Position numbers and translations under genes: made by a program
Part shown: in pieces, positions 33,035 to 42,237 of the stretch
Numbering within the stretch: position 1 is the stretch's first letter
Layout of the letters: each line of letters starts with the position of its first letter
The notes under the pieces: model-generated
What the model saw: only the letters and a program-made list of their open reading frames with translations
Database searches by the model: none
Told to the model about the DNA's origin: nothing
From: CAYOSF01 sp964406605
Lineage (GTDB): Bacteria; Chloroflexota; Dehalococcoidia; DSTF01; RBG-16-68-14
Direction: 5' to 3'
DNA: 64,000 bases
Assembly: GCA_964406605.1 (NCBI GenBank)
Contig: CAYOSF010000001.1
Coordinates: 248,001 to 312,000 of the forward strand

Positions 33035-33099
33035 ACAGGTGTGCGTGGCGAATAGAGGTAACCAGCGTTTTGTCGCCGCGCGCATAGAAAGGACAATTA

Positions 33100-34527
33100 A
33101 TGGCTGACCGTTCTCCAACGAGGCCGAAGGTGGACCGAAAAGCGCGCCTCCAGATCCCCCGCCAACCGATGCCGAAACAGGACCCGAAGACGCGCATTCA
33201 CAACTGGAACGAGACGTATCTGCCCATCGACCTCGAGGTGGCGAAGATCGAGGCGGAGCGCTGCATCCAGTGTCCGAACGCACCCTGCAGCAAGGCCTGC
33301 CCGCTGGGCAACGACATCGCGGGGGCTCTGTGGAAGCTGGAGCAGGGCGACGTAATGGGAGCGGCCGAGGTCTTCCATCAGACAAGCAACCTGCCGGAGG
33401 TATGTGGCCGGGTCTGTCCGCAGGAGCAGCTCTGCGAAGGGCACTGCGTCGTCGGCAAGAAGCACCCGCCGGTTGCCATCGGACGGATGGAAGCGTTCGT
33501 CGCGGACTACTACCGCAAGAACGGCGGCTACGAGGTCAAGAACACGCCGGAGCCGACGGGGAAGCGTGTGGCCGTCGTCGGGGCCGGGCCGGCAGGACTG
33601 GCCGTGGCCGAGGAGCTGGCACAGGACGGCCACAAGGTCACGGTCTTCGATGCCTGGTCCGAGGGCGGCGGCGTCCTTCGCTACGGCATCCCCACGTTCA
33701 AGCTGGAGAAGACGCTCTTGGACGAGTATCTGGAGCGCCTCCGGAAGATGGGGATCGAGTTCGTCGGCGACACATACGTCGGGCGTGACGTCACGATCGA
33801 TGGGCTGTTCGAGCAGGGCTACGACGCCGTCTTCCTGGGCCATGGCGCCAGCAAGGGCAGCCGGCTGGACGTGCCCGGCGCAGACCTGCCCGGTGTCATC
33901 CTGGCTACGGAGTATCTGGTGCGGGGGAACCTCCCTCCGGAGCAACTCCCGGAGTCGATGAGGGAACCGCTGCCGCCGAGCCAGAGGTCCCTGGTCATCG
34001 GAGGCGGCGATACGGCGATGGACTGCGTTCGAACGGCGACGCGGCTGGGCGCCAAGGAGGTGACCTGCGTGTACCGGCGGACGGAGGCGGAGATGCCGGG
34101 CCGGAAGGACGAGCGGGTGCACGCCTGGGAGGAGGGTGTGCGCGTCGAGTACCTGGCTGCGCCGCTGCGGTTCGAGGCGGGACCCGACGGCCGGGTCGCG
34201 CGGGCTCACTTCGCAAGGACCGAGCTGGGAGAGCCGGACGAGAGCGGACGCCGTCGGCCGGTGCCCACGGGAGAGGAGTTCGTGGTGGAGGCGGACACCA
34301 TCGTGATCGCGATCGGCTATCGAGTGGATGAGGAAGTAGCCGAATCGGCCGCGGTGGAGCGCAGTTGGGATCAGGTGGTGGTCGGCGAGGAGACAGGGCA
34401 GACGAGCCGCGCCGGCGTGTACGCGGGCGGGGACTGCGTGAACGGTGCGGACCTTGTGGTGACCGCACTGGCGGGCGGCCGCCGCGCCGTCAGGTCGATG
34501 CGCACGTATCTTGCTGAGAAAACATAA
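33100..34527 (+). CDS. GltD-like NAD(P)-dependent oxidoreductase subunit
   Basis: A 475-residue flavoprotein of the glutamate synthase small-subunit/dihydropyrimidine dehydrogenase N-terminal type. The N-terminal Cys clusters CIQCPNAPCSKACPLG and CGRVCPQEQLCEGHC bind two [4Fe-4S] centres; VVGAGPAGLA is the FAD site; VIGGGDTAMD is the NADPH site; and AGGDCVNGADLVVTA closes the FAD site. It passes electrons from NAD(P)H to a partner. No large glutamate synthase or PreA subunit is adjacent, so the acceptor is unknown. AAAGGA precedes the ATG. Confidence 0.85.
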   Translation: MADRSPTRPKVDRKARLQIPRQPMPKQDPKTRIHNWNETYLPIDLEVAKIEAERCIQCPNAPCSKACPLGNDIAGALWKLEQGDVMGAAEVFHQTSNLPEVCGRVCPQEQLCEGHCVVGKKHPPVAIGRMEAFVADYYRKNGGYEVKNTPEPTGKRVAVVGAGPAGLAVAEELAQDGHKVTVFDAWSEGGGVLRYGIPTFKLEKTLLDEYLERLRKMGIEFVGDTYVGRDVTIDGLFEQGYDAVFLGHGASKGSRLDVPGADLPGVILATEYLVRGNLPPEQLPESMREPLPPSQRSLVIGGGDTAMDCVRTATRLGAKEVTCVYRRTEAEMPGRKDERVHAWEEGVRVEYLAAPLRFEAGPDGRVARAHFARTELGEPDESGRRRPVPTGEEFVVEADTIVIAIGYRVDEEVAESAAVERSWDQVVVGEETGQTSRAGVYAGGDCVNGADLVVTALAGGRRAVRSMRTYLAEKT

Positions 34528-34595
34528 CCGGCTCCTCGGGGAAACACGGCGAGCGGCGGCTCAAGAGCAGCCGCATAGCAGGAGGTGACGCGTTC

Positions 34596-35042
34596 ATGGC
34601 CAGCGTCAGCGTAGGACAGCAAGCACCCGATTTCACGCTGCGAAACGAGGATAACGAGGAGGTCACCCTTTCCGCACAGCGGGGCACGCCCGTGGTGCTG
34701 GTCTTCTACACGGCCGACTTCTCGTCAATCTGCACGAGTGAGATGTGCGGCATTCGAGACGACTACTCGTCGTTCCAGGAGAAGGGCGCCAAAGTGTTCG
34801 GCATCAGCAGGGACAGCCGCTGGGCGCACAAGGCGTTCAAGGAGAAGGAGGGGCTGAAGCACTCGCTGCTGGCGGACATGAAAGGCGAAGTGGCCCGGCT
34901 CTATGGGTGCTGGAACGAGGAGATGGGCGTCTCTGAGCGCTTGACGGTGGTCATCGACTCGGACGGCCGGATCCGCTACCTGACCCACAATCCGCCTTCC
35001 GAGGCTCGGGACCACAGAGAAGCGATCGCGGCTCTGGACTGA
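34596..35042 (+). CDS. peroxiredoxin (AhpE/BCP-like)
   Basis: A 148-residue thioredoxin-fold peroxidase: APDFTLRNEDNEEV opening and the peroxidatic site SSICTSEMC with Cys46; Cys51, five residues later, could resolve the disulphide, as in atypical BCP-type enzymes. The usual Pro of PxxxTxxC is absent (ADFSSIC), closer to the AhpE branch. Reduces H2O2 or organic peroxides in the cytosol. AGGAGGT nine bases upstream supports the ATG at 34596. It follows the GltD-like gene on the same strand by 68 bp. Confidence 0.85.
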   Translation: MASVSVGQQAPDFTLRNEDNEEVTLSAQRGTPVVLVFYTADFSSICTSEMCGIRDDYSSFQEKGAKVFGISRDSRWAHKAFKEKEGLKHSLLADMKGEVARLYGCWNEEMGVSERLTVVIDSDGRIRYLTHNPPSEARDHREAIAALD

Positions 35043-35139
35043 GTCGCCCCCGCGAAGACAGCCGCCACCGACCGCCCGGCGGGACGCCCGCGCCTTGTTC
35101 ACCCGAGGCGCTGTAGAGTATCCTGTGCCGGGAGTCGCG

Positions 35140-35487
35140 ATGGCGCTGGAACGAAAGCTGATCTTCACCGCGGACAACGTCTACTGTCCTGTTCGGGCGA
35201 CACTGGCGGTACTGGGACAGAAGTGGGTGCCGCACATCATCTACGAGCTCATGTCGGCCAAGCGCCGCTTTAACGAGCTGGCGGCCGTGGTTGGTGGCTG
35301 CAACTCGCGCACGCTGCGCGATCGTCTCAAGAGCCTGGAGGCGCTCGGGATCGTCAACCGTCGCATCATCGAAACGATGCCGCCCTGGGTCGAATACGAG
35401 CTGACCAGCAAGGGGCGCGAACTGGGACAGGCGCTGACTCCCCTGGAGGAGTGGGGACGGAAGTACATGGGTGCGGAGAGCGTCTAG
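35140..35487 (+). CDS. HxlR-family winged-helix regulator
   Basis: A 115-residue winged-helix protein with the HxlR pattern: CPVRATLAVLGQKWVPHIIYEL, RFNELAAVVGGCNSRTLRDRLKSLEALGIV, then the wing PPWVEYELTSKGREL. The N-terminal Cys of CP is kept, which in some relatives senses thiol stress or aldehydes. GGGAG six bases before 35140 supports this ATG over the upstream in-frame start. It lies directly before, and may control, the MaoC/thioesterase genes. Confidence 0.87.
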   Translation: MALERKLIFTADNVYCPVRATLAVLGQKWVPHIIYELMSAKRRFNELAAVVGGCNSRTLRDRLKSLEALGIVNRRIIETMPPWVEYELTSKGRELGQALTPLEEWGRKYMGAESV

Positions 35488-35495
35488 GCGCTGCG

Positions 35496-35930
35496 ATGGC
35501 CGTCCCAGCTCGCACACCCCTCCCCGAGCTTGCGAAAGGACATACGTTCCCGGCCACCCGGTTCGAGCTGGCGGAGGAGGATGTTGCTGCCTATCTGAGT
35601 GCGGTTCAGGACCAGAATCCGGTGTACTCGGAGCGCAGACTGGCGCCGCCTCTGGCGGTGGCCGCAGGCGCGCTCGGCGCGTTGCTGAACCTGATTGAGT
35701 TGCCCGCCGGCACCCTTCACACCGGCCAGGAGATGGAGGCGCGGAGCGCCGTCCCGATCGGCGCCGCGCTCACGCTTGAGGGGCGCATCGCGCAGCGCTC
35801 GGAACGGGCAGGCCTCGTCATCAGCATTATCGAATTCGAGGTGACGCCCGCCGGCTCGGATGCTGCCGCCGTGACGGGCCGAACGACGGTGATGACGCCG
35901 GCGGTGCCGGGCTCCGGAGGCGCAAGGTGA
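35496..35930 (+). CDS. MaoC-like hot-dog dehydratase, N-terminal type
   Basis: A 144-residue hot-dog protein: FELAEEDVAAYLSAVQDQNPVY, then PPLAVAAGALGALLNLIELPAGTLHTGQEMEARSAV. This matches the non-catalytic N-terminal half of two-part MaoC dehydratases. It ends in an overlap with the catalytic-type half that follows, so the pair is translated together. The start at 35496 (MAVPARTP) follows the HxlR stop by eight bases. Confidence 0.72.
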   Translation: MAVPARTPLPELAKGHTFPATRFELAEEDVAAYLSAVQDQNPVYSERRLAPPLAVAAGALGALLNLIELPAGTLHTGQEMEARSAVPIGAALTLEGRIAQRSERAGLVISIIEFEVTPAGSDAAAVTGRTTVMTPAVPGSGGAR

Positions 35931-36316
35931 GTTCACCCGAAGTGGCGCCCGTCGTCAAACACGTGACGCAGGAGCAGATCAGGCGGTATGCCGACGCCAC
36001 GGGCGACCACAACTCCATTCATGTGGATGAGGCATTCGCGAGCGCGACGCCGTTCGGCGGCACCATCGCGCACGGCATGCTGGTGCTCGCGTCGATTTCG
36101 GAGATGATGGCGGCAGCCTTCGGGGAGGCCTGGGTCGCAGGCGGAAGGCTGCGCGTGCGGTTCCGGGGGCCGGCCCGCCCCGGTGACGCCGTCACCGCGA
36201 GCGCGAAGGCGCAGGCATCTCGCGAGGCCGGCATGCTGACCTACGCCGTGGAGTGCCGGAACCAGCAGGACGAACTGCTCATCAGCGGCACTGCTGAGGT
36301 ACGCGAAGGTGTCTGA
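35927..36316 (+). CDS. MaoC-family dehydratase, catalytic half
   Basis: A 129-residue R-hydratase with the full motif GDHNSIHVDEAFA followed by FGGTIAHGML, containing the Asp/His pair that adds water to enoyl thioesters. The start is GTG overlapping the upstream stop (GTGA). This is the second split MaoC pair in the window; the first, at 3171-4108, sits with SDR genes. A thioesterase follows, so an acyl-CoA or acyl-ACP intermediate is likely. Confidence 0.87.
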   Translation: MSSPEVAPVVKHVTQEQIRRYADATGDHNSIHVDEAFASATPFGGTIAHGMLVLASISEMMAAAFGEAWVAGGRLRVRFRGPARPGDAVTASAKAQASREAGMLTYAVECRNQQDELLISGTAEVREGV

Positions 36317-36737
36317 GCTGCCCAGCCCATCCCGCATGTGCTTCGGTTGCGGCACTGACAACCCACGCGGGCTTGCTCTGCGCTTCCGGCTGGAAGACGG
36401 CCGCGCGATCGCCGACTTCACGGCACCGGACGACCTTCAAGGTTACCCCGGTCTGGCCCACGGCGGCGGTGTTGCCACCATGCTGGATGAGGCGATGAGT
36501 TGGGCCGCGTACGCTCAGGGGATCTGGGCGATGACGTCGCGATTGACGCTGCGCTTCCGGCAGTCGGTGCCGGTGGGTGAGCCGCTCACGGTGAGCGGGT
36601 GGGTAACTCGAAAGCGCGGACGCTTCCTGGAGACACGCTCCGAACTACGTTCGAAGCAGGGGTCGTTGCTCGTCGAAGCGGACGGCATGTTCGTACGAGC
36701 TGGGGGCGGGACGGCGTCGGAGTCGAGCCGCCGCTAG
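36309..36737 (+). CDS. PaaI-family hot-dog thioesterase
   Basis: A 142-residue hot-dog thioesterase of the CFGCGTDNPRGL type (N-terminal Cys pair), with the catalytic helix region HGGGVATMLDEAMSWAA and the LTLRFRQSVPVGEPL strand. It should cleave an acyl-CoA. The start is GTG, overlapping the MaoC gene by eight bases. It is convergent with the next gene and overlaps it by four bases. Confidence 0.85.
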   Translation: MSELPSPSRMCFGCGTDNPRGLALRFRLEDGRAIADFTAPDDLQGYPGLAHGGGVATMLDEAMSWAAYAQGIWAMTSRLTLRFRQSVPVGEPLTVSGWVTRKRGRFLETRSELRSKQGSLLVEADGMFVRAGGGTASESSRR

Positions 36738-37531
36738 GGTCGGCCCGTCTCCCGCACAACTACGGGTCGCCAGACCGAAACGATGACATCGCTCCAGGAA
36801 GGTCGTGCGTAGGCGACACGGTCGGCGGTTCGCAGAATGCGCTGCGCAAGAGCCCTCGGGAGCCGCTGCAAGACTCTTCCCCAACCGTAGAACATACAGA
36901 GCAGCGAGATGCCGTAGGCGCGCTCAAGCACGAAGTCGCTGCCTCCGAGCTCCCGGATCACCTGCCAGTCCCCCTTGAACGTATGGTCGGCCGGGATCTC
37001 CCAACAGGGCCAGTCGGCGCAGTGATGCAAACGAGAGAAGCGGGCGATGGGGTGCAGCAGGCGTCCCAACCTGCAGGCCAAGCCCTCGAAGTTGTTGAGC
37101 GAGACGATAACGCGACCGGATGGCTTCACCACACGCGCCGCCTCCCGCATGAACGCGCGCCGGTCGGCGAAGTGGTCCAGCGCGGCTTGGCAGGCGAGCG
37201 CGTCCAGGGACCCGTCGGCGAACGGCAGGCGCTCGCCGATGGCCCGCACGAGGGTAACGGGCGCCTCCGTTTCTTCACCGGTGAGCCGTGAGACGCCCAG
37301 CATGTGCGCCGAAGGGTCGACGGCAAAGGTCTCCCAGCCGAGCTTCGCTAGGCGGAACATCTCTCGCGACGCGCCTGAACCGACATCGAGCACGCGGCCG
37401 GGTGGACGCTTCGCCACCGTCTCCACAGTGGCGTCGCTGATGCGGCGGTAGAGGTACTCCAGGTCGGGCAGGAGCGGGCCGGAGACGAAGTGCTCGAGCT
37501 GGTAGTCGGTGTCGACCTGCGGGAGCGTCAT
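36734..37531 (-). CDS. class I SAM-dependent methyltransferase
   Basis: A 265-residue methyltransferase with motif I VLDVGSGASREMFRLA, the acidic end of strand 2 (FAVDPSAHML), motif post-I GERLPFADGSLDAL and AARVVKPSGRVIVSLNN. The substrate is unknown; relatives methylate quinone precursors, lipids or small metabolites. The C-terminal third (LRTADRVAYARPSWSDVIV) is not diagnostic. It lies alone, leftward, between convergent and co-directional metabolic genes. Confidence 0.82.
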   Translation of the reverse strand: MTLPQVDTDYQLEHFVSGPLLPDLEYLYRRISDATVETVAKRPPGRVLDVGSGASREMFRLAKLGWETFAVDPSAHMLGVSRLTGEETEAPVTLVRAIGERLPFADGSLDALACQAALDHFADRRAFMREAARVVKPSGRVIVSLNNFEGLACRLGRLLHPIARFSRLHHCADWPCWEIPADHTFKGDWQVIRELGGSDFVLERAYGISLLCMFYGWGRVLQRLPRALAQRILRTADRVAYARPSWSDVIVSVWRPVVVRETGRP

Positions 37532-37591
37532 GTCGCGAGCATGGTAGAGGAAGAGTGTGCCGGGAACAAGCGAACGTAGGAGACGACCCGG

Positions 37592-40585
37592 CTACTGCTC
37601 CGGCTGCGGCTGCCTTTGTTTGGGGGCGAAGCCGTGCCGCATCGTGTTCTCGGTGATGGTGCGCGGCTCCATGAACTGCCTGACGTAGTCCGGCCCGCCG
37701 GCCTTTGAGCCTATGCCGGACATGGCGAAACCTCCAAACGGGTGGCGCGCCACCATGGCGCCCGTGCAGCCTCGGTTGATGTACAGGTTGCCGACCCGAA
37801 ACTGCTCGCGGGCCAGCTCGATGTGCGAACTGCTGCGGCCGTAGAACGATCCGGTCAGGGCGTAGGGGGTGTCGACCGCGATCTCGATGGCTTCCTCCAC
37901 CGTCGAGGCGCGCACCATCGCGAGCACCGGCCCGAAGATCTCCTCTTGCGCGATGACCGCCTGGGGACTGACGTCCCCGAAGATGGTCGGCGGCACGTAG
38001 AAGCCGCCGTCCTCCGGCGTGGTGCCCTGGAAGAGCAGCGTCGCCTCGCCCCGGCCGATCTCGATGTAGCGCTCGATGCCCTCCTGAGCTTGCGCCGTAA
38101 TGACGGGAGGTACGGCAGTGGTGGGGTCATCCGCCGGGCCGACGCGCAGGCTGCGCGTAGCCTCCACGACTCTCGAGACGAGACGATCGTGGACGGCATC
38201 AAGGGCGATGACCCGGCTGCACGCGCTGCACTTCTGGCCCGCGTAGCCGAACGCGCTCTTGACGATGCCAAGGACCGCCTGATCGAGGTCCGCATCCGCA
38301 TCCACGATGATGGCGTTCTTGCCGCCCATCTCGGCGATGACCTTCTTGATTCCCCTTTGACCTTCCTTCGTCTGTCCGGCCGTCTCCACGATCCACAGGC
38401 CGACCTCGCGGCTGCCGGTGAAGGCGATGAGGTCGACTTCGGGATGCTCCACGAGGGTGGCTCCGACTGCGCTGCCGGGGCCCGGCAAGAACTGGACTAC
38501 TCCCGGTGGAGCTCCCGCCCGGCAGAGGATATCGACAAACCGGGCCGCGATAAATGGGGCGGGCCCGGCCGGCTTGAGAATGACAGCGTTCCCGGCCACG
38601 AGCGCCGCCGTGGTCATTCCGCAGGGAATGGCCAAGGGGAAGTTCCAGGGGGAGATGATTGCCGCCACGCCACGCGGCTGGTATCGATACTGGTTGTACT
38701 CTCCTGGGACCGAGGGGAGGTCTGGGAGGTCCGCGATGACGATCGCGTCGCGGGCGTAGTACTCGAGGAAGTCGATGGCCTCCTCGATATCGGCCGCGGC
38801 CTCACGCCAGGGCTTGGCTTCTTCCAGGGTCTCGATGGCGGCCAGCTCGTGGCGCTCGTTCCGCATGATGGCCGCCGCGTCGAAGAGCACCTGTGCCCGT
38901 TCCCTCGCCGGTCGGTCGCGCCAGGCCGGGAACGCCTCTCTGGCGGCCTGGATGGCTTGACGAGCTATCTCGATATCCGCCTGTCCCACGTCGCAGACGA
39001 CCTCGTCTGGGCGGGCCGGGTTCACGCTCGGCTGATGGTCCCGCGTGGCCACGTGCTCGCCGGCAACAAGCGGGCCGCACGTCTCGGGAAGGCGCGACTT
39101 GAGCTGGTCGATGGCGTCTCCTAGAACCCGCCGCCCTTGTGACTTGTGGAAGGGCACGGCGGGCGTGTTGCGAAAGATCGGCGGGATGTCGGGGAGCTGG
39201 ACATGAGGGACGTGCACGGCCGGTGGCTCCCGGGCCGGTGCCGCATCTGGCGCGGCCAGCAGCGCGGGGGTTGGAGAGCCGCCCTCGAACATCTCAAAGA
39301 GCCAGGACTGGCTGGAGGCGTTTTCGAGCAGGCGTCGCACCAGGTAGCCCATGCCCGGGATAAGCTCGCCTACCGGGGTGTAGATGCGGACCCGCTCGTA
39401 GGAAGCGATCGCCGCTTGCAGCGCCTCTGCCATTCCATGCAGGAGCTGAAACTCCAGGGCGCGGGCGGGCAGGCCCCGTTCGCGCGCGGAAACAATGGCG
39501 TGGGCGACAGAACGGGCATTGTGTGTGCCGAACGCCGGGTACAGGTGAGGGTACGCATCGAGCAGAACCTCGGTGCAACGCTCGAAGTTGACGTCGGTCT
39601 CGGCCTTGCTTTGGAACACGGGGGCGGGCCACCCGTTCTGCTCATTGACGATGCGCTCCTCGTCCCAGTAGGCGCCCTTGACCAGACGGATCGTGAGCGG
39701 GGCGCCGCGTTCTCTGGCGAACTCCGCCAGATCGCGCACGTCGTCCGCGGCCTCGTATAGGTAGGTCTGCAGGGCTATCCCAAGATGCGGATAGCCCGTG
39801 AACTCCGGCTCGGCGAGCAGATCGCGGAGGATGCGAAGCGTGAGCTCTCTGTGCGCGTACTGTTCCATGTCCACGTTGACGAAGGCCTCCGCCTCGACGG
39901 CGCGGCGCACGATCGGGCGCAGGCGGTCGCGAACGCGCGCGCTCGTCTCGGCGGGCGCGAGGGAGTTGAACTGCGAGTAGAGCGACGTGAGCTTGATCGA
40001 GATGTTGAGGCGGGGAACGGCGCCCCACGGCGCCTCATCGATGTCCGGCCTGGCAGGCCAGCGCCGGACAACACGGTGGAGCGTGTCCAGGAGCTCAAGA
40101 TAGCGGGCCTGGTATTCGTCCGCCTCGGCCTCGCTCACGGTTGCCTCTCCGAGTACGTCCAACGAGAAGCCCAGGCCCTGGCGGTGTAGCCTTCCCAGAA
40201 GGGGGATCGCTTCCTTCGCCGTGCGACCGGCTATGAACCGGCGGCCGACCTGGAGCACACTGCGCCGGACGAGACGGGCGAACCCCGGCCGGGCCAGCTC
40301 GCTCCACGAGAGGGCGGTGCTGAGGCCGCGGGGCAGCAGGCTGCGGTTCTCGCCGCCGAAGTAGTCGCGAAAGTGGCCGACGATGGCGTTCTGGTCTTCG
40401 AGCATGGGAAAGACATCGACGAAGCGCAGGATCTGCGTCTTGAGCGCATCGTTGGACACGGCGCGGCGGAGGAGTTGCTCGTACCACCACTCGCCCTCCC
40501 AAAGGCGAGGACGGTGGCGGTCCATGACCTCGATCAGTTCGCTTCCCAGACGCTCGATCTCTTGCTCGGTCTCATAGCTAGCCAT
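37592..40585 (-). CDS. bifunctional proline dehydrogenase/P5C dehydrogenase
   Basis: A 997-residue fusion. The N-terminal half is a proline dehydrogenase barrel (KGAYWDEERIVNEQNG, LEFQLLHGMAEALQ, and YTPVGELIPGMGYLVRRLLEN). The C-terminal half is an aldehyde dehydrogenase with ISPWNFPLAIPCG, EMGGKNAIIV and nucleophile Cys in GQKCSACS. Together they oxidise proline to glutamate with FAD and NAD+, channelling the semialdehyde. There is no N-terminal RHH DNA-binding domain, so it is not a PutA autorepressor. A minus-strand TATAAT at 40647-40652, 60 bases upstream, may be its -10. Confidence 0.93.
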   Translation of the reverse strand: MASYETEQEIERLGSELIEVMDRHRPRLWEGEWWYEQLLRRAVSNDALKTQILRFVDVFPMLEDQNAIVGHFRDYFGGENRSLLPRGLSTALSWSELARPGFARLVRRSVLQVGRRFIAGRTAKEAIPLLGRLHRQGLGFSLDVLGEATVSEAEADEYQARYLELLDTLHRVVRRWPARPDIDEAPWGAVPRLNISIKLTSLYSQFNSLAPAETSARVRDRLRPIVRRAVEAEAFVNVDMEQYAHRELTLRILRDLLAEPEFTGYPHLGIALQTYLYEAADDVRDLAEFARERGAPLTIRLVKGAYWDEERIVNEQNGWPAPVFQSKAETDVNFERCTEVLLDAYPHLYPAFGTHNARSVAHAIVSARERGLPARALEFQLLHGMAEALQAAIASYERVRIYTPVGELIPGMGYLVRRLLENASSQSWLFEMFEGGSPTPALLAAPDAAPAREPPAVHVPHVQLPDIPPIFRNTPAVPFHKSQGRRVLGDAIDQLKSRLPETCGPLVAGEHVATRDHQPSVNPARPDEVVCDVGQADIEIARQAIQAAREAFPAWRDRPARERAQVLFDAAAIMRNERHELAAIETLEEAKPWREAAADIEEAIDFLEYYARDAIVIADLPDLPSVPGEYNQYRYQPRGVAAIISPWNFPLAIPCGMTTAALVAGNAVILKPAGPAPFIAARFVDILCRAGAPPGVVQFLPGPGSAVGATLVEHPEVDLIAFTGSREVGLWIVETAGQTKEGQRGIKKVIAEMGGKNAIIVDADADLDQAVLGIVKSAFGYAGQKCSACSRVIALDAVHDRLVSRVVEATRSLRVGPADDPTTAVPPVITAQAQEGIERYIEIGRGEATLLFQGTTPEDGGFYVPPTIFGDVSPQAVIAQEEIFGPVLAMVRASTVEEAIEIAVDTPYALTGSFYGRSSSHIELAREQFRVGNLYINRGCTGAMVARHPFGGFAMSGIGSKAGGPDYVRQFMEPRTITENTMRHGFAPKQRQPQPEQ

Positions 40586-40808
40586 ACGTCTCGCTTCACC
40601 AAGGCGGTTGCCCTGGCGGTCTCCTCCTTAACGGGTTATGTGGTCGATTATACACTAGCCCGCGCGATGGGCCTTCTGTGGCGGGGGGTGTGTGCGCAGG
40701 GTTGGCCAGGCCAGGCCGCGGGCTATCACTCTGCGGCTGCTGGGATGGTCTTGCCGAAGCGGGCGTTCGGCGTGCCGTTCTTTGGTATGGACGCCGGACG
40801 GCGGCACT

Positions 40809-41531
40809 CTACGAAATGGGAGGTATGAGGCCGGCGTCGATCTGGAGGATAAGCGCGGCGTCGACGGCGTTGATGATGTGGTCGAGGTTGACGTCCGCGG
40901 CGTCGAGGCAGTCGAGTGCGGACACCAGGCTCGCGCTGAACTGGAGGACAAGCAAGGCGTCGATGGCGTTGACGCTGCCCCCGCAGTCCACGTCGGCGAT
41001 CGCGATATGAGGCGTGATGCCTTCGCTGAAGGTACAGGGGCTGAGCGCCCGGCAAACGTGAAGCCGATAGCTGGTGAGCGCATCGCCGCCGCCTGTGATC
41101 CTTATGTCGTAGGTTACTAGTTCGCCGACATCCCGGTACTCATCTCCTGGAGCGAGTGCCACATCCGGCCCGTCGGAGGGAGAGATGACTATGGAGATCG
41201 GTCCGGCCTTTTCCGTGACCTTGATCCCGATGTGCTCGTCCAGTATGGCGAACAGGGTGGAGAATGACCAGGTATCGGTGGCGCCGGGGCACAGGTCTCC
41301 CTGGACAGTGGCGGTGTGGTTGGGCGTGCCGTAGCCGGTAAGAACGAGCGGCCAGCCCCCGCCGGGCGTGGGATCAGAGCATTCGAAGCCCGCAGGCCCA
41401 ACCCGCGGGCCGGCTGGGCCAGCACCGCTCTCCGTGAGAGGGGTCCGGGGTGGGCTCGCGCCGAGAGCGCCGACCGACGCCAACGCCGCAGTGACGGCAA
41501 GGATGGTGACCAGGAGCAGGCGAATGCGCAC
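40809..41531 (-). CDS. secreted protein with dockerin-like domain
   Basis: A 240-residue exported protein. The signal peptide (RIRLLLVTILAVTAALASVGALGA) is followed by a beta-rich region with FECSDPTPGGGWPLVLTGYGTPNHTA and a T-rich strand set resembling a pre-peptidase C-terminal domain (TDTWSFSTLFA, SYRLHV). Two dockerin-like calcium loops end the protein (DCGGSVNAIDALLVLQ and DLDHIINAVDAALILQ-like). GTG at 41531 is chosen for its GGAAGGAG about nine bases upstream; the longer frame from 41603 hides the signal peptide. No cohesin is in the window. Confidence 0.75.
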   Translation of the reverse strand: MRIRLLLVTILAVTAALASVGALGASPPRTPLTESGAGPAGPRVGPAGFECSDPTPGGGWPLVLTGYGTPNHTATVQGDLCPGATDTWSFSTLFAILDEHIGIKVTEKAGPISIVISPSDGPDVALAPGDEYRDVGELVTYDIRITGGGDALTSYRLHVCRALSPCTFSEGITPHIAIADVDCGGSVNAIDALLVLQFSASLVSALDCLDAADVNLDHIINAVDAALILQIDAGLIPPIS

Positions 41532-41776
41532 GGGTCCGTTCTCCTTCCAGTCGGTGTGAGGCCAGAGTATCGCGAGCCGGGCCGGCCCACAACCCAGCAT
41601 CACGTTCGGTTGCGAGGGGGATGGCTGTGGCGGGAGGGCGGGCGAGAGAGCGCGAGGTGACAGTAGGCCCCAGGAATCTGGAACCGATTCGGGCTAGGGC
41701 CCTTGTGTGAACCAGTCGATAGACACGCCGATTCCCCGCGGCCAGTTTGTACGCAGGTTCACAAGGAGGGCGTGCA

Positions 41777-42034
41777 ATGGCTACACAGGCACTCATGCAA
41801 GCACTGGGTCGTAGCGTCGCAATGGAAGGCTCTGCCGGGCGACCGGCCGCTGAGGTGCGGGAGGGGCAGGTTCTCTCGCCTATGCGCTTTCAGCTGCTGG
41901 ACGCCCTCCTGGTCCGGCCGGACCACTCACCGGTCGCGACCAGGCGGCGGAGGCAGCGGTCGGTCTTGGGTCTCCTCGCTCGCCGGCCGGCCAGGGCGAA
42001 GCCGGTCCCGACGCGGCTCGTGGGAATCGGGTGA
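41777..42034 (+). CDS. small basic hypothetical protein
   Basis: An 85-codon ORF with a strong Shine-Dalgarno sequence, AAGGAGG (41763-41769) seven bases before ATG. The product has an Ala/Gly-rich start, a middle of LSPMRFQLLDALLVRPDH, and a strongly basic C-terminal third (RRRRQRSV...RRPARAKP). No family is recognised. It sits alone between a leftward dockerin gene and the enoyl-CoA hydratase. The ribosome site is the main reason to accept it; the basic tail could be nucleic-acid binding or compositional chance. Confidence 0.5.
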   Translation: MATQALMQALGRSVAMEGSAGRPAAEVREGQVLSPMRFQLLDALLVRPDHSPVATRRRRQRSVLGLLARRPARAKPVPTRLVGIG

Positions 42035-42237
42035 CGCCCAGCGCCCTCAGGTCTGACCCAGCCGTCTGATTCCTACGGACGCACGCATGCTTGCTACCCG
42101 CGCTCCGCCGGCCGGCCGCGGGCGTGATGGACGGGCGGGCGGTGGCGTCTATGAGGCCAGGCTACTATCATGCACGCAGCGCGAGGGCCTGGTTCGCGCC
42201 GGGCGAGAACTCTTTTTTGGGGAAAGGAGTCTGGGTA

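Noticed and set aside
37592..40585. PutA-type autorepressor
   Set aside because: The protein begins directly with the proline dehydrogenase-type helical region and lacks the N-terminal ribbon-helix-helix domain.
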